From Aldrovandia affinis (taxonomy: Eukaryota > Chordata > Actinopteri > Notacanthiformes > Halosauridae), in contig JAINUG010000471.1 of NCBI GenBank assembly GCA_029706075.1, positions 110,001-174,000 of the forward strand: a stretch of DNA of 64,000 nucleotides, written 5' to 3'. A program made the translations under genes and the position numbers. The notes below the pieces were generated by a model that had not been told where the DNA came from, did not search any database, and saw nothing but the letters and a program-made list of their open reading frames with translations. Within the stretch, counting starts at the first letter, position 1. Every line of letters starts with the position of its first letter. Below, piece after piece: positions 53,391-64,000 of the stretch.

Positions 53391-54004
53391 TGATTAATTG
53401 CAGACAGACAGGTAGTCAGGGAGTATAAGGCATTAGAATCATTTGGCTCGACAGAAATGTATAATTGTGTGTCATCAGCATAGCTATGGAAATTAACATT
53501 GTGGTCTCTGATGATATTACCTAATGGTAACATATACAATGAAAAGAGAAGAGGACCAAGGCAGCTTCCTTGCGCAACACCAAAAGATACATCATATTTC
53601 TCTGACATATGATCTCCAAGGCTAATATAAAATTGTCTCTCTGTAATGTATGTTCGAAACCAGTTAAGAACACATTCAGAGAGGCCAACCCAGTTTTCTA
53701 GTCGATCTATTAGAATGCTGTGGTCAATTGTGTCAAATGCAGCACTCAGATCTAGGAAAATGAGCACTGAGACCTTATTTGCAGCAACACTGAGTCTAAG
53801 ATCGTTGACTATTTTAGTTAGAGCGGTCTCTGTACTATGATTAGATTTAAAACCTGACTGGAACTTTTCTAAAATACTGTTTTCATTTAAAAAATTGTTT
53901 AGTTGATTAAAAACTACTTTTTCTAGTATCTTGCTCATGAAGGGTAAGTTGAATATAGGCCTGTAATTACTTAGTACACTATGGTCTAAATTAGTTTTTT
54001 TCAA
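53363..54004 (-). pseudogene. L2 reverse transcriptase
   Basis: RNA-directed DNA polymerase, used to copy the element's own RNA at a nicked target. Motifs in order within the 213-residue frame: NYRPI (13-17), QSGF (49-52), FLDLSAAFDTIDH (83-95) with the first catalytic Asp, GVAQGSCLGPLLF (142-154, canonical GVPQGS changed to A), and YADD (175-178) with both catalytic Asp. A frameshift near 53,390 separates the palm end from the thumb. The frame upstream is the same as that of the linker ORF, with one TAA between. Confidence 0.93.
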
Positions 54005-54025
54005 TAGCGGTTTTACAACAGCAGT

Positions 54026-54666
54026 TTAAAATGCATTTGGGAAAACTCCAGTCTCAAGGGATGTGTTAATTATTTTTAAGACAGATGTGGAGATACTATA
54101 AAAAACATTTTTTTTAAATTTAGTAGGGACGGGGTCAAGACAGCACGTTGAAGATTTACTCTGCCTTACAATCTTACAGAGTTCTGTATCAGTAATGTTA
54201 CTAAAGTTCCTCATCATTGCTGGCTTGTTACAGGGCAAATCATACCGGTTTGTAGTGCTTCTGGGAATACCAGCTCTAATGGTTGTTATTTTGTTATTAA
54301 TAAATTGTGCAAATTCATCACATTTTGAATCAGAAGCCGAACTAAGAATGTCAGAAGTTGGTGTGGGATTTAATAGGCGGTCAATAGTTGAGAACAGTAC
54401 CCTAGAGTTACTGCCATTCTCAGCAATTATCTTAGAAAAATGGGTTCGTCTCGCAGTGGATATAGCTTTATTATAGGTAGAGATGCATTCCTTCAATATG
54501 CTACGGTGAATCTCTAGTTTAGTTCTTCTCCAGGTCCGTTCTGCTGCTCTACATAATCTTTTAAGCTCACGGATAGTGCTATTTATCCATGGTGATATTT
54601 TATCAATTGACCTCTTTTTAATCTTAACTGGCGCTATGCTATCTAATGCATGAACTAAATTGCTAT
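54026..54666 (-). pseudogene. L2 linker and start of reverse transcriptase
   Basis: Open from LNSNLVHALDSIAPVKIKKR through ISTYNKAISTARRTHFSKII and SSTCCLDPVPTKF to GVFPNAF, where a TAA at 54,026-54,028 interrupts. The L-D-P-x-P-T motif is typical before the fingers. The next residues TAVVKPLLKK continue in the same frame, so the TAA is a single nonsense change. Confidence 0.9.
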
Positions 54667-55572
54667 TTAGGTATTAACCATTTCATTTATCGAGCAGTGT
54701 GCATTACATGGTTCAAAGGAGTTTGCAAGTTCAGAAAAATTTCGTTCTGCTGTGATATCTAGGTAGCGTTTTTTAACTGTAACTTCACTTGTATTACTAG
54801 ATGTATTTAGTAGGGCATTAAAGAACACACAGTAATGATCAGAGATAGCAATGTCAGACACTGAGATATTATCAATGTTTATCCCTTGCGATATCACCAA
54901 GTCAAGTATATTACCTAATTGATGAGTAGCTACAGTAACATGCTGAGTTAATCCTAGGCTATCTAAGAGATTCATAAATTCCATGGCTTTCAGGTCAGTA
55001 CTATTATTGATATGAATATTCATATCTCCAATAAGGATTATTCGGTCATAACTAGTAAGGATAATTGACATAAGCTCAGAGAATTCAGAGAGAAATATTG
55101 AGGATTGCTTAGGTGGTCTATATAATGTTAAAATAAGCACATCTGATTTAGCTTTAAGTAAAATAGTTAGGTATTCAAAAGATAAAAATTTACCCAAATC
55201 AATCTCAGTACAACTAAACTGATTGGAGAAGATAGCGGCTATACCACCCCCTCGTTTGTCCTGTCTTACTGATTGAAAAAACATATAGTTAGGAGGACAA
55301 GTTTCTATGAGAGTTGCAGCTCCATCATTCTTAAGCCAGGTTTCTACAAGGAAAATAAAATGCAAATTCTTTTCAGAGATAAGATCATTGATTAAAAAAC
55401 TCTTATTTGTGAGTGATCGAACATTTAAAAGTGCCATATTAGCATGCATGTCCAACTCTGTATGAATCAAGGGCTTTACTAAAATGTTCACCAAATTACT
55501 ATGATTGCAACCGGCACTATGTCTAGGCCTATATTTTCTCTGCACAGTAATAGTAGATGGAATGAAGGACAA
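54667..55572 (-). pseudogene. L2 APE-type endonuclease
   Basis: Nicks target DNA to prime reverse transcription. In the 301-residue frame: LNVRSL with Asn50, VETWL with Glu77, RGGGIAAIF (108-116), LTLYRPP (148-154), GDMN with Asp183 and Asn185, LDLVIS (223-228) and SDH with Asp245 and His246. All catalytic positions that I can identify are retained. A frameshift at about 54,666 ends the frame. No separate ORF1 was identified upstream. Confidence 0.92.
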
Positions 55573-55575
55573 AGG

Positions 55576-56804
55576 TCAAGCTATGCTTTACATCTGTAGT
55601 CCCTGGGCAGGAAACAGAGAAAAACATCTCTGTTAAGAAAATAACACCGTAGTATAAAAACACAATTACAAGACAATACATTACGATACATTCAATATTC
55701 AACAACAACAATATTTCACAACATTAAGACACTGAGTTTGCGTTGGATGTGTAATGAGTAGATGATTGGGTTGATTTTAGCCATGATTTCATCTTGGATT
55801 TAAAATCAGCAAACCATGCCATGCCAATTACATTTCCCTCATTGGCTCTGTGGATGACCATGCACCAATCACATCTGCCCACTTTAACCAGCAGGCTCAT
55901 TAGCATTCTAGAACAGGAACTAAAAAGAATCGTTATGAATATTATCATATTCATTAAAAAAACACCTTGGATTTATACATTCATCATGATACCTATTTGT
56001 TGGGAGTTTATTTCATTTGGGTATTTTATTTTAGAATTTTCTTTCTTTTCAGTCACAGAGAATGTAAACAACAGGACATTTCCATTACAAGCCAAATAGA
56101 TCATACTCACCAGCCCTGACCCACAGCACAGAATATGAGATAGGTTTACTCCTCATCACTTTCTGTGTGAGCGCATCTGCAATGATTGACACTGATTTTA
56201 AATCTATTTTTAAAGAATCAAATCTCGATGAAACTCATATCTCTCCCCCTCTCTCACTGTGAAGCAATACTGCTGGGCATTGATCGTGTCCAGTGACGGT
56301 CACTCAGCCTGTGCTGATCATATTGTCATGCGCTTGAGTGGCTGAGGGTCCTCTTGTCTTACAGTAATTTATGGAAACACGTTCCAGTTCCAGTTGATGC
56401 CTAATCAATAATCAGCCAGGCTTTGCTCAACAAATATCCATCACGAGCCTCGGACTCCAGCCCAAAATTCAGCGCAGAAAAACCCTCCCTGCACGATCCT
56501 GTACAATTACTGGTGTCGAAGGTGTCCATATTCTCTGTTAACGCTCTGTCTAGGCTCTGTTTTACTGTCATCAGGGATATTTCTCTCAGCTAGGGTTCAG
56601 GCACACTGTGCAAGATCATTTATCGTATAGCTACGCCACGCATTTATGAATCTTGAGGGTTATTGTCCGTCGTTTGGATGGGACGGTAAAAACCGAGGTG
56701 CTGACTCTCTGTGCTCATAAATGATCTCTGCTTTTCGAAAGAGTAGGGTATTAACCCGGTGTCCTGGCCAAATTCCCAATCAAGACAATATACTGTATAT
56801 ACAT
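55576..56804. other. Unassigned DNA upstream of the L2
   Basis: Bases 55,576-55,720 may still be L2 5' UTR. The remainder is AT-rich and unrecognised. Confidence 0.35.
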
Positions 56805-57070
56805 AAGAACATAAGAATACATATTGATGAGAACGGGCCGTTCAGCCCATCTAGGCTCGTCATGTCCTAATCTAAAGAGTATCTAGTACTGCATCTAGCC
56901 TGGACTTGAATAGCCCAAGTGTTTCTGCCTCTACTACCCGACCTGGCAAGCTGTTCCAAGCATTGACAACTCTCTGTGTAAAGAGAAACTTCCTAATATC
57001 TGTGCGGAATTTGCCTTTAATGGAATTCATTCCCTCCCTCCCTGCCTCCCGGCCTCTCCACACCAGTTTG
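56805..57070 (-). mobile_element. CR1-like LINE ORF2 end
   Basis: The minus-strand frame ends in IRKFLFTQRVVNAWNSLPGR and VVEAETLGLFKSRLD. RVVN.WN.LP..VV is the C-terminal signature of CR1-like ORF2. The 3' UTR reaches GTTCTTATGTTCTTATG at 56,803-56,815. Confidence 0.8.
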
Positions 57071-57299
57071 GAGACGTGGAGCTCCCTGGACCGACTCCCT
57101 ACGATCCTGCGCTCTGGTTAAATAACTCTGCCCTGCTTCCTCTCTCTGTAGCAAAATTCATAAATGCTTGAAATACCCATCCTAGTGTGAATGTGATTTG
57201 GGACCCGAAACCTGATTCATCTGAATCTGAATCTGCAGTAGATTTGGATGTTATTTGGGGGAATGCCCTGTTAAAACGTCATTTCTGACATCCTGTGGA
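57071..57299. other. Unassigned DNA
   Basis: Nothing recognised. Confidence 0.3.
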
Positions 57300-57378
57300 A
57301 GCGCTTCCTGTGTGTAGATGCGCTTCCTGTGTGTGGATGCGCTTCCTGTGTGTGGATGCGCTTCCTGTGTGTGGATGC
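57300..57378 (+). repeat. 19-bp tandem repeat, 4 copies
   Basis: GCGCTTCCTGTGTGTGGAT units, first copy with TAGAT. Confidence 0.96.
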
Positions 57379-57664
57379 GCCCATGCGCCCTGGCTGCTTC
57401 TCTTCGGGGCTGGCACCAATATTCAGGCAAATGTCCACAAAATACATATTTTATTGGCAAACTTGACTTCTTGTAAGGAGTCAATCCTGTAGGGCTATTA
57501 TTTTAAAATAATTAGTGTTGTTTTGTTTACATGATATTTTAGCGTTGGAGAGGTCAATGGCGAAGTTTCAGAGGCGCCCACTATGACCAGCTAGGTGGTG
57601 AGAAAATGTGCACTTTATCGCTGAGGTCATTCTTTGTGGTCTTTACATTTAGCAATATATAGAT
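57379..57664. other. Unassigned DNA
   Basis: Nothing recognised. Confidence 0.3.
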
Positions 57665-57815
57665 TTACATTACATTACATTACAGGCATTTGGCAGAGGC
57701 TCTTATCCAGAGCAACTTTTCTTTACATACAATCCATTTATACAGCTGGATATTAACTGAAGCAATTCAGGTTAAGCACCTTTAGCTCAAGGGTACAACG
57801 GCAGTGCCCCCACAA
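57665..57815 (-). mobile_element. V-SINE copy without complete head
   Basis: TTACATTACATTACA tail, GCATTTGGCAGAGGCTCTTA, CAATCCATTTATACAGCTGG and CTTTAGCTCAAGGGTACAAC. Ends before the B box. Confidence 0.88.
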
Positions 57816-58304
57816 AAAAAACTGAACTGACTGAAGGTTTTCTTTTAGCGTCCAAAAGAACAACATTTGCTGAAGTGAATTTCACAAGCTGAGGAGTGGG
57901 AGTGTGTTTGAATCCACAAGCTCTCTTTTGTGGTTTGGGCTAAATGTGGACGGTTACACGATGCTGGTTTTTACAGTGACGCTACACATCTCCCATTAGA
58001 GGCCGGAAATCTGGCATCAAGATTCACAACATATTTTATTCTGTAAATTTAAATCTTTGATCTGCAATGCACTTGCAAAATAGTTAATCACAGGAACCTC
58101 AGCAAACAATAATATACTTTATTTATGAGACAATATTATTCAAATTCAGGTAAAAATAAACCTGTATTTGTATAGGGCACTGCTTCTGCGGCTGTCAATG
58201 TTCTCTGCGCTTGTCCCTTACAAACTCATAAATATTACTGTTAGTGTCCATTAAAATAATAATAATAATAATAATTCACAAAACATTTGTCACAATATGC
58301 TTTA
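57816..58304. other. Unassigned DNA with AAT tract
   Basis: ATAATAATAATA at 58,254-58,276. No gene. Confidence 0.35.
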
Positions 58305-58432
58305 CACCAGGCCATGGCCTGACCCCCCACAAAAGCCTAGGGCAAAAGTGGCAAGGCAAACCTCCCTTAAACAAACAGGAACCAACATCAGGAGGAACCA
58401 AGAGGGGCCATCCTTCTCTGACCGGCACAAGG
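58305..58432 (-). mobile_element. Dispersed family U, degenerate inverted copy
   Basis: GGCAAGGCAAACCTCCCTTA, AGGAGGAACCAAGAGGGGCC and TGACCGGCACAAGG are the complement of the family U blocks, with several gaps. Confidence 0.5.
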
Positions 58433-59813
58433 TCTGAATGTGTAACTATGCAAACCAATTTAGCTACGTATTACCTAGCTAATTATGTCAAATTTAATTC
58501 TAAAACTTCTAAATGAATTGGTGGACCTGACAAAACAATATCTGGTAAAGAAAAACATTTGACTTTAAAAAAATTCAATCATTTATTTTTTAAATATCCT
58601 GCTCTTTATTTCAAGGCAGACGGTTAAGAAATCATATTCCTGCTTCCAGGGCACCACCAGTTCGGCCAACCAATCAAAAGCTTCCTGCCGATCATCCTCC
58701 AATCATACTCAAGACTCACAAGAGAAAATAAGCAGAAGGTCATTTGTGCAATGAATCATCTTCACAAGCCTTGAATCAGAAAGAATGTTTTTTTAAACAA
58801 AGCCTTCTTTAAAGAACAATTTGACCCATATTACATTTTTTAATATGTTGTCCTTCGTCCTTATTGTACTACAAATGCAATGGTATACACTTTTTTTTTT
58901 GCACAAAAACACATTGTTCTCTGTGATGGAAGCTATAGTAAGCAATCTCCCACAATGCAATGCATTCTCTCTTCCCTGAAAGAATGCAAAGCTGTGCATT
59001 GCATTCTGGGAACAATAGGTGGTGGGGGAATGAGAATAAGGTATAGTGCAATGTAAAATGGTCTTCTGTAAACTGTAAAGGAATACTGATGTTGCCATTG
59101 CAAAAGTGCCTCGTAGCTCCAGGACAACTACAAACACCATGAGACCCCACACTGCTCCTGACGCAATACGAATTAGTAAAATAGAACACAAAGTGAAGCT
59201 GTCATTGTATCCCTTGTGTCTCTCCTTGACTCACTCCCAGTGATTTGTGAGAAATGCACTTCATTTCAACATTAGCATTATGTATTCATTTACTTCCCTA
59301 CTTCGTTTATTCATCTATACCTGTGACTAATTCAGTTGTCAGCCTGACCCAGCTCGACACAACCCAAAGTACGGCATTAAGTATTGTGTTTAGAGCAAGT
59401 GCTCGCTTTGTGACAGAATAGCCAGTCCTTGAGAAAAAGTAAGGAGGGGCCAGAGGGATGCATTACGGCCCAGAGGAAGTATTACTCACAAGTGACACGT
59501 GCGTCGAAAAATAGATGCCTTTCGAGTGCAACCTCAGCGCCGTGGCAACGCGATTTTCCATCGCGACAAGTCTCTTCAGCAGCAGCACCACAGAGCCTTT
59601 TGTGACTCAGATCATTATAATTATCGTCCCTGGCCTTTAATTATGGGGAGATGAGCGAGTCGAAGGCACACACACACACACACACTGCTTGTTTTTCAAT
59701 TTGATTAACGAGTGAGCCCACAAACACAAACACACACACACACACACTTTGTAGACCATACAAACACATCCATAATTCAGAGATGGTCCCTTTCCCTTCT
59801 ATTTGTGTTTCCC
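58433..59813. other. Unassigned DNA with short CA tracts
   Basis: CA tracts at 59,668-59,687 and 59,727-59,748. AATGCAATGCATTC and GTGCATTGCATTCTGGGAAC (58,955-59,012) form an imperfect inverted pair. Bases 59,480-59,650 are non-repetitive and include GGCCTTTAATTATGGGG. Confidence 0.35.
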
Positions 59814-60985
59814 TGTGTCTCAGTAGGTAGAGTGTGGTTCTGTGTGTCTCAGTAGGTAGAGCGTGGTTCTGTGTGTCTCAGTAGGTAGAGTGTGGTTCTG
59901 TCTGGCTCAGCAGGTAGAGCGTGGTTCTGTGTGTCTCAGTAGGTAGAGCGTGGTTCTGTGTGGCTCAGTAGGTAGAGTGTGGTTCTGTGTGGCTCAGTAG
60001 GTAGAGCATGGTTCTGTGTGGCTCAGTAGGTAGAGCATGGTTCTGTGTGGCTCAGTAGGTAGAGCGTGGTTCTGTGTGGCTCAGTAGGTAGAGCATGGTT
60101 CTGTGTGGCTCAGTAGGTAGAGCATGGTTCTGTGTGGCTCAGTAGGTAGAGCATGGTTCTGTGTGGCTCAGTAGGTAGAGCGTGGTTCTGTGTGGCTCAG
60201 TAGGTAGAGTGTGGTTCTGTGTGGCTCAGTAGGTAGAGCGTGGTTCTGTGTGGCTCAGTAGGTAGCAGTAGGTAGAGCATGGTTCTGTGTGGCTCAGTAG
60301 GTAAAGCGTGGTTCTGTGTGGCTCAGTAGGTAGAGCATGGTTCTGTGTGGCTCAGTAGGTAGAGCGTGGTTCTGTGTGGCTCAGCAGGTAGAGCATGGTT
60401 CTGTGTGGCTCAGTAGGTAGAGCGTGGTTCTGTGTGGCTCAGTAGGTAGAGTGTGGTTCTGTGTGGCTCAGTAGGTAGAGCGTGGTTCTGTGTGGCTCAG
60501 TAGGTAGAGCGTGGTTCTGTGTGGCTCAGTAGGTAGAGCGTGGTTCTGTGTGTCTCAGTAGGTAGAGCGTGGTTCTGTGTGTCTCAGTAGGTAGAGCGTG
60601 GTTCTGTGTGTCTCAGTAGGTAGAGCGTAGTTCTGTGTGTCTCAGTAGGTAGAGTGTGGTTCTGTGTGGCTCAGTAGGTAGATCGTGGTTCTGTGTGTCT
60701 CAGTAGGTAGAGCGTGGTTCTGTGTGTCTCAGTAGGTAGAGTGTGGTTCTCTGTGTCTCAGTAGGTAGAGCGTGGTTCTGTGTGGCTCAGTAGGTAGAGT
60801 GTGGTTCTGTGGGGCTCAGTAGGTAGAGCATGGTTCTGTGTGGCTCAGTAGGTAGAGCATGGTTCTGTGTGTCTCAGTAGGTAGAGTGTGGTTCTGTGTG
60901 GCTCAGTAGGTAGATCGTGGTTCTGTGTGTCTCAGTAGGTAGAGCGTGGTTCTGTGTGGCTCAGTAGGTACAGCGTGATTCTGTG
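59814..60985 (+). repeat. 29-bp minisatellite from a SINE tRNA-like head, about 40 units
   Basis: Each unit is GGTTCTGTGTGGCTCAGTAG plus GTAGAGCGT, or a variant with TGTCTCAG. Most carry the Pol III A box TGGCTCAGTAG. The array ends in the intact 3' half of the same SINE (60,986-61,085). One unit has a 9-bp internal duplication at about 60,260. The same unit forms the array at 10.9 kb. Confidence 0.97.
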
Positions 60986-61085
60986 TGTGATTCCCATTGG
61001 AACCACATATACTACAATAATTATGCATTCACTACTGTAAGTCGCTTTGGATAAAAGCGTCTGCTAAATGGCATATGTTATATTA
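60986..61085 (+). mobile_element. SINE-H 3' half at the end of the array
   Basis: GATTCCCATTGGAACCACAT (T-arm remnant), ATGCATTCACTACTGTAAGT and GCTTTGGATAAAAGCGTCTG..CTAAATGGCATATG, as at 1,045-1,135. Confidence 0.9.
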
Positions 61086-61288
61086 TTATATTAAAACGTC
61101 CTTTTATTTTCAGCAACTGTGTTCGTGTCGTTCATATAGCAACCGAATACAGTGAGCTGCTGGTCTTTCAGTCACTCGAACCTGAGGCTCATTCTTTTAT
61201 TGATCTCAGCCATAACAGAGTTGGTGTTGTTTCAGCATATGGTTTCTTCATTGCCTAACTTATATACAAACAAATATTCCCCATAACT
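61086..61288. other. Short unassigned stretch
   Basis: Between two SINEs. Nothing recognised. Confidence 0.3.
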
Positions 61289-61298
61289 CAGTATTCTT

Positions 61299-61662
61299 AT
61301 TTTCATTTCAGATTTAGTGGGCAATTACACCCTCTATTTATTTAGATTTGCCCTCCCCCCACACGAGTCCGCCGCTCGTCTCTACGAGTCAAGATAATTC
61401 TCAGAGGGCAGCGAACTCCGCTTCCTTCAAGACGGAATTCGCCCCCACCCACGTTCTGGAGACTCCCTTATGTGCTTCACGGCGGATCCGAGCCGGCTCA
61501 CCCTCCCCCTGGGGCGGACAGCCAAACGCCCCTGCCCCCGATCGGGGCTGATAACCAGGGCCGGTCTGGCAGAGACAGGTTTCGAGCCGCGTCCCTGATA
61601 GGCAGCGCACACTCATATCAGACCAGGATACGGTTTGTTAGACCGCTACGCTATCCACCGCC
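61299..61662 (-). mobile_element. SINE-B copy, near full length, 10-bp target duplication
   Basis: Tail side CATTTCAGATTTAGTGGGCA, body CCTGCCCCCGATCGGGGCTG, head at right GACCGCTACGCTATCCACCG. CAGTATTCTT at 61,289-61,298 and 61,663-61,672 is the target duplication. Confidence 0.93.
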
Positions 61663-61904
61663 CAGTATTCTTCTCTTTAGGTGGGCTACTCAGCAGGAGT
61701 CTCTTCCACGGCACTCCAATGCTCAATGTTCACCAGTTTGATGCTCAATGTTAACCAGTTTGGTAAATAATTTCATCCCCCACTACAGCTCAGAGAAAAA
61801 AATTACTAATTCTGAAAACTGAGTCTAACCTCGAACACATTGAGCTGCTGCATCTTTAAGAAGGAAAAGTCCTGAAATGATAGAATCACGGTTTTGTTGA
61901 GGAG

Positions 61905-62125
61905 TAGAGCAGGCATCTTAAACTCCCTCCTGGAGGACTGCAGTGTCTGTTGGTATTTGGGTGCATTTTCAGCACTCCAGGGCTTAATGTATTCATTGAT
62001 TGGCTAAAGAGTCCACACCTCTTAATTCCGAGGCTTAAATTGGCTGCTGATTGAAAGAAAACCACAAGAAAATGTGCAGACAACGCAGCCCCCCTGGAGT
62101 TTTACATTCCTCCTGGACCACAGTG
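61905..62125. mobile_element. Degenerate MITE
   Basis: Left end CATCTTAAACTCCCTCCTGG..GACTGCAGTGTCTG and right end CTGGAGTTTTACATTCCTCC..ACCACAG resemble the inverted ends of the 40.6-kb MITE family, but pairing is poor. Confidence 0.35.
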
Positions 62126-63082
62126 TGTTTCAGTTCTGGCGTTATTTAGCCTTTGCTCAACGCTAATCAGAGCACTGTGTCAAACCTTTCCAAGCAGAAC
62201 TGCTTTTAGGTCGAAAGCTTGCTCTCTGAAGCGGCCGAAGTTCTGCTTCCCCTCGGTTAAAAAATGGGGGGAAATAAATGGCTGGCTGGCTGGAGGTGAA
62301 CTATGGCCCTGCCTGGAATATGAAGGCAGGTGCAGTATATATCTCTGCCATCGTTCCGCTGAGTACACCTGCGAGTACACGATCAAATATTAAAGTGTGT
62401 TAAAGAAAACATTATTGAGAAGGATTTATTTGTTTAAATAATAAATGGGTATGGCTTTGCTTTTTGTTCATCACATATGTATGAAGCTGAGCTCGAGAGT
62501 GCAGGGGACACTGTGGATTGGTGACGTCGCCCCCTAGAGTACTGGACAGCTCACTACAAGGTACCTTGGTCCCAATCATCCACGCAGGACAGAAGAGTGA
62601 GTCTTCCTGAAGCCCAAAATGGAAGGAGCTATAATGTGCTCACTGATGGACCAATCGCTGTGTTTTGCTGAGAGCAAATTGTTTGGATTGGTTCAAACAA
62701 GTCAGTGATTGGCAGTTCACTGTAGCTCCACCCATTAAGGGGTTTGTGAAATCCTAGTGATCATTACATTTGAGGTTAGAGACTCTTAGAGACCCTTGTT
62801 TGGAACCACACTTTTTACATATACGGTACGTGTGAAAAGGTGTTTCAAGAAAAGGGAACACGATGTATCGATGGAGATACTGTCTGTGTATTGCTGAACG
62901 ACAACCCCACAAACTGCCATGTTTTTGCCCCGAGATGGCTTTAGACCCCATATTTCCTTAACTGGTTTTTTTGTGGGGTTTTTTTTTTTACAAATACATA
63001 TGCCTTTTGGCTAATTTATGGTGAGCAAGTGACTGGTTTTCACTGCTTTCCACACTGCAGATTACACACTACTAGAGGATAC
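62126..63082. other. Unassigned DNA
   Basis: CGTCGCCCCCTAGAGTACTG at 62,525 looks CTCF-like on minus but fails the first positions. GGCTGGCTGGCTGG at 62,281. No gene. Confidence 0.3.
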
Positions 63083-63283
63083 ATCACATTACAGGCATTT
63101 TAGCAGAAGAGCTTGTCCAGAGGAAGAGTTTTATATTTCTTTACATACAATCCATTTATACAGCTGGATATTTTCCTGAAGCAATTCAGGTTGCCTTTAG
63201 CTCAAGCAGTGCCCCTGGGATTGAACCTACAACCTTTGCGTTACCAGCCCAGTTCCTTAACCATTATTCTAACACTGCCGCCC
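63083..63283 (-). mobile_element. V-SINE copy, near full length
   Basis: Tail ACATTACAGGCATTTTAGCA, body CAATCCATTTATACAGCTGG and CAATTCAGGTTGCC, head GGATTGAACCTACAACCTTT and GGTTAA..CACTGCCGCC read on minus. Confidence 0.9.
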
Positions 63284-63599
63284 TAAAGTGGAGAGGGGTA
63301 TCTCACTCTGACCACCCACCAAACCCGGCACCTGGTGTGCTAGTGGGAGGAGGTATTGCAGAGATAAACGGAGCCATCTTGGCCAGCATAAACCTGCCGC
63401 AGCCCTGGCCCAAATAATAAATCCGTGTCCTTGTCACTGGGGGTTGTCATGGCCAGCGATTTCACTGACCAAGCTGCACTTTTTATGTTTGTTTGTTTGT
63501 TTTTTGGTGTTGCCAACTTTTTTTTGTCATTTTCTGTCAATGTAAAAAATAAATAGTAAGTAGGCTAAATTCTAGAATTATTTTTATAATGTTTTCTCT
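63284..63599. other. Unassigned DNA
   Basis: Poly-T interruptions at 63,499-63,525. Nothing recognised. Confidence 0.3.
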
Positions 63600-64000
63600 A
63601 AATGGGGCCTGCATGGGAGCAAGAGGGCGGCATCACACTCGCGTGCAAAGCTTTCAGGCCAACGCGCGCTGACCGTGCTCACAGCAGCTGAGAGCGACTT
63701 CATGTTCGCACCCCGTGGAGCGAAGGACACCTGTGCACTTTCGCGTCTTGGGTGTGCGCGGGGAGACGGCGGAGCGAGAGAAGCCAGGGTGAAAATGGAA
63801 TGACGATGCGTTGCTTTTATGCCAGGAGAAAGGGGGGGTCGGCGCGAGCTGTTAACACGCGCACAGCGCCGCGGCTATTAATAGCCGCCGGAGGAATGAT
63901 GATTCCCCGCTGATAAATTATGGAGTGGGAGGGAGAGAGATATGTGGGATGACGGCCGCGGTCCCCGCTGCTCTCTTCTCCACTCCTCCTCTCCTCCTCT
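63600..64000. promoter_or_regulatory. CpG-rich, promoter-like end of window
   Basis: CpG frequency rises sharply (AACGCGCGCTGACCGTGC, GCGCGGGGAGACGGCGGAGC). It contains the perfect 18-bp palindrome GCGGCTATTAATAGCCGC at 63,871-63,888, then TGATAAATTATGGAG. The last 30 bases are CT-rich. A promoter or first exon of a gene beyond the window would fit. No start codon can be assigned. Confidence 0.4.

Larger units (their letters stand above)
52443..55575 (-). mobile_element. L2-type LINE, nearly full length
   Basis: On minus it runs from an endonuclease through linker, reverse transcriptase and C-terminal region to a 3' UTR with CAAAGCACTTTGAGCTGCAT and GTATGAAAGGTGCTATACAA, then AAATAAAGCTTTATTATTAT. 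The TTA repeat is the self-derived tail usual for L2. The upstream boundary is uncertain and may reach about 55,720. ORF2 has two nonsense codons and three frameshifts, few for its length, so insertion was comparatively recent. No flanking target duplication was found, as is usual for L2. Confidence 0.9.

Noticed and set aside
54195..54476. Plus-strand frame of 93 codons within the L2
   Set aside because: Antisense shadow of the L2 linker coding region.
59814..60985. Regular array considered as CRISPR (also 6.6, 14.0, 34.6 and 37.2 kb)
   Set aside because: Units are contiguous with no unique spacers, and the genome is clearly vertebrate.

Overview
The window reads as intergenic or intronic DNA from a ray-finned fish. 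The evidence is the repeat content: V-SINE/HE1-type tRNA SINEs with the AGTCGCT..GGATAA..GCGTCTGCTAAATG tail, many L2-type LINE 3' ends, hAT- and Tc1-like miniature transposons, and very dense CA, GA and minisatellite tracts. The species cannot be named from the sequence. No complete cellular gene was recognised. Two open, phase 1-1 exon-like segments (1,589-1,672 and 9,404-9,562) and one terminal-exon-like segment (34,504-34,574), all on the plus strand, are the only hints of a host gene, and all are weak.

Layout. 0-13 kb: simple repeats, a GA/CT mirror pair around a CpG-rich core (5.2-5.9 kb), minisatellites (6.6, 8.1, 10.9, 12.0 kb) and a Tc1-like remnant (12.2-12.6 kb). 13.8-15.1 kb: a Rex/CR1-like reverse-transcriptase fragment with a 37-bp tandem expansion inside it. 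16-23 kb: microsatellites, an interstitial TTAGGG tract (17.64 kb) and GC-rich DNA around 20.3-21.2 kb. 24-31 kb: LINE 3' ends, a TATA-containing repeat module and several SINEs. 31.5-37.5 kb: a palindromic MITE, an RFX-type X-box, a CRE, a CTCF-like core, a 975-bp array of 11-bp units and a 48-bp minisatellite. 38-48 kb: a hAT-like element, a decayed LINE (here LINE-D) with two nested insertions, and a second LINE-D piece in inverted orientation, both fused to the TATA module. 52.4-55.6 kb: an almost complete L2-type LINE on the minus strand with recognisable endonuclease and reverse transcriptase domains and only a few lesions. 59.8-61.1 kb: a roughly 1.2-kb array built from the tRNA-like head of a SINE. 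The last 400 bp are CpG-rich and promoter-like.

The elements are linked by function. The L2 and a second LINE family (LINE-A) supply reverse transcriptase machinery. The V-SINEs carry the same 3' tail as LINE-A, the usual SINE/LINE partnership. Two further SINE families (here SINE-B and SINE-C) have different tRNA-like heads but a shared body and tail. Four insertions have clear target-site duplications of 10-12 bp and one has 8 bp. SINE-C copies carry a perfect match to the CTCF core consensus in three of seven cases. Family labels SINE-B, SINE-C, SINE-H, LINE-A, LINE-D and family U are names for use within this report.
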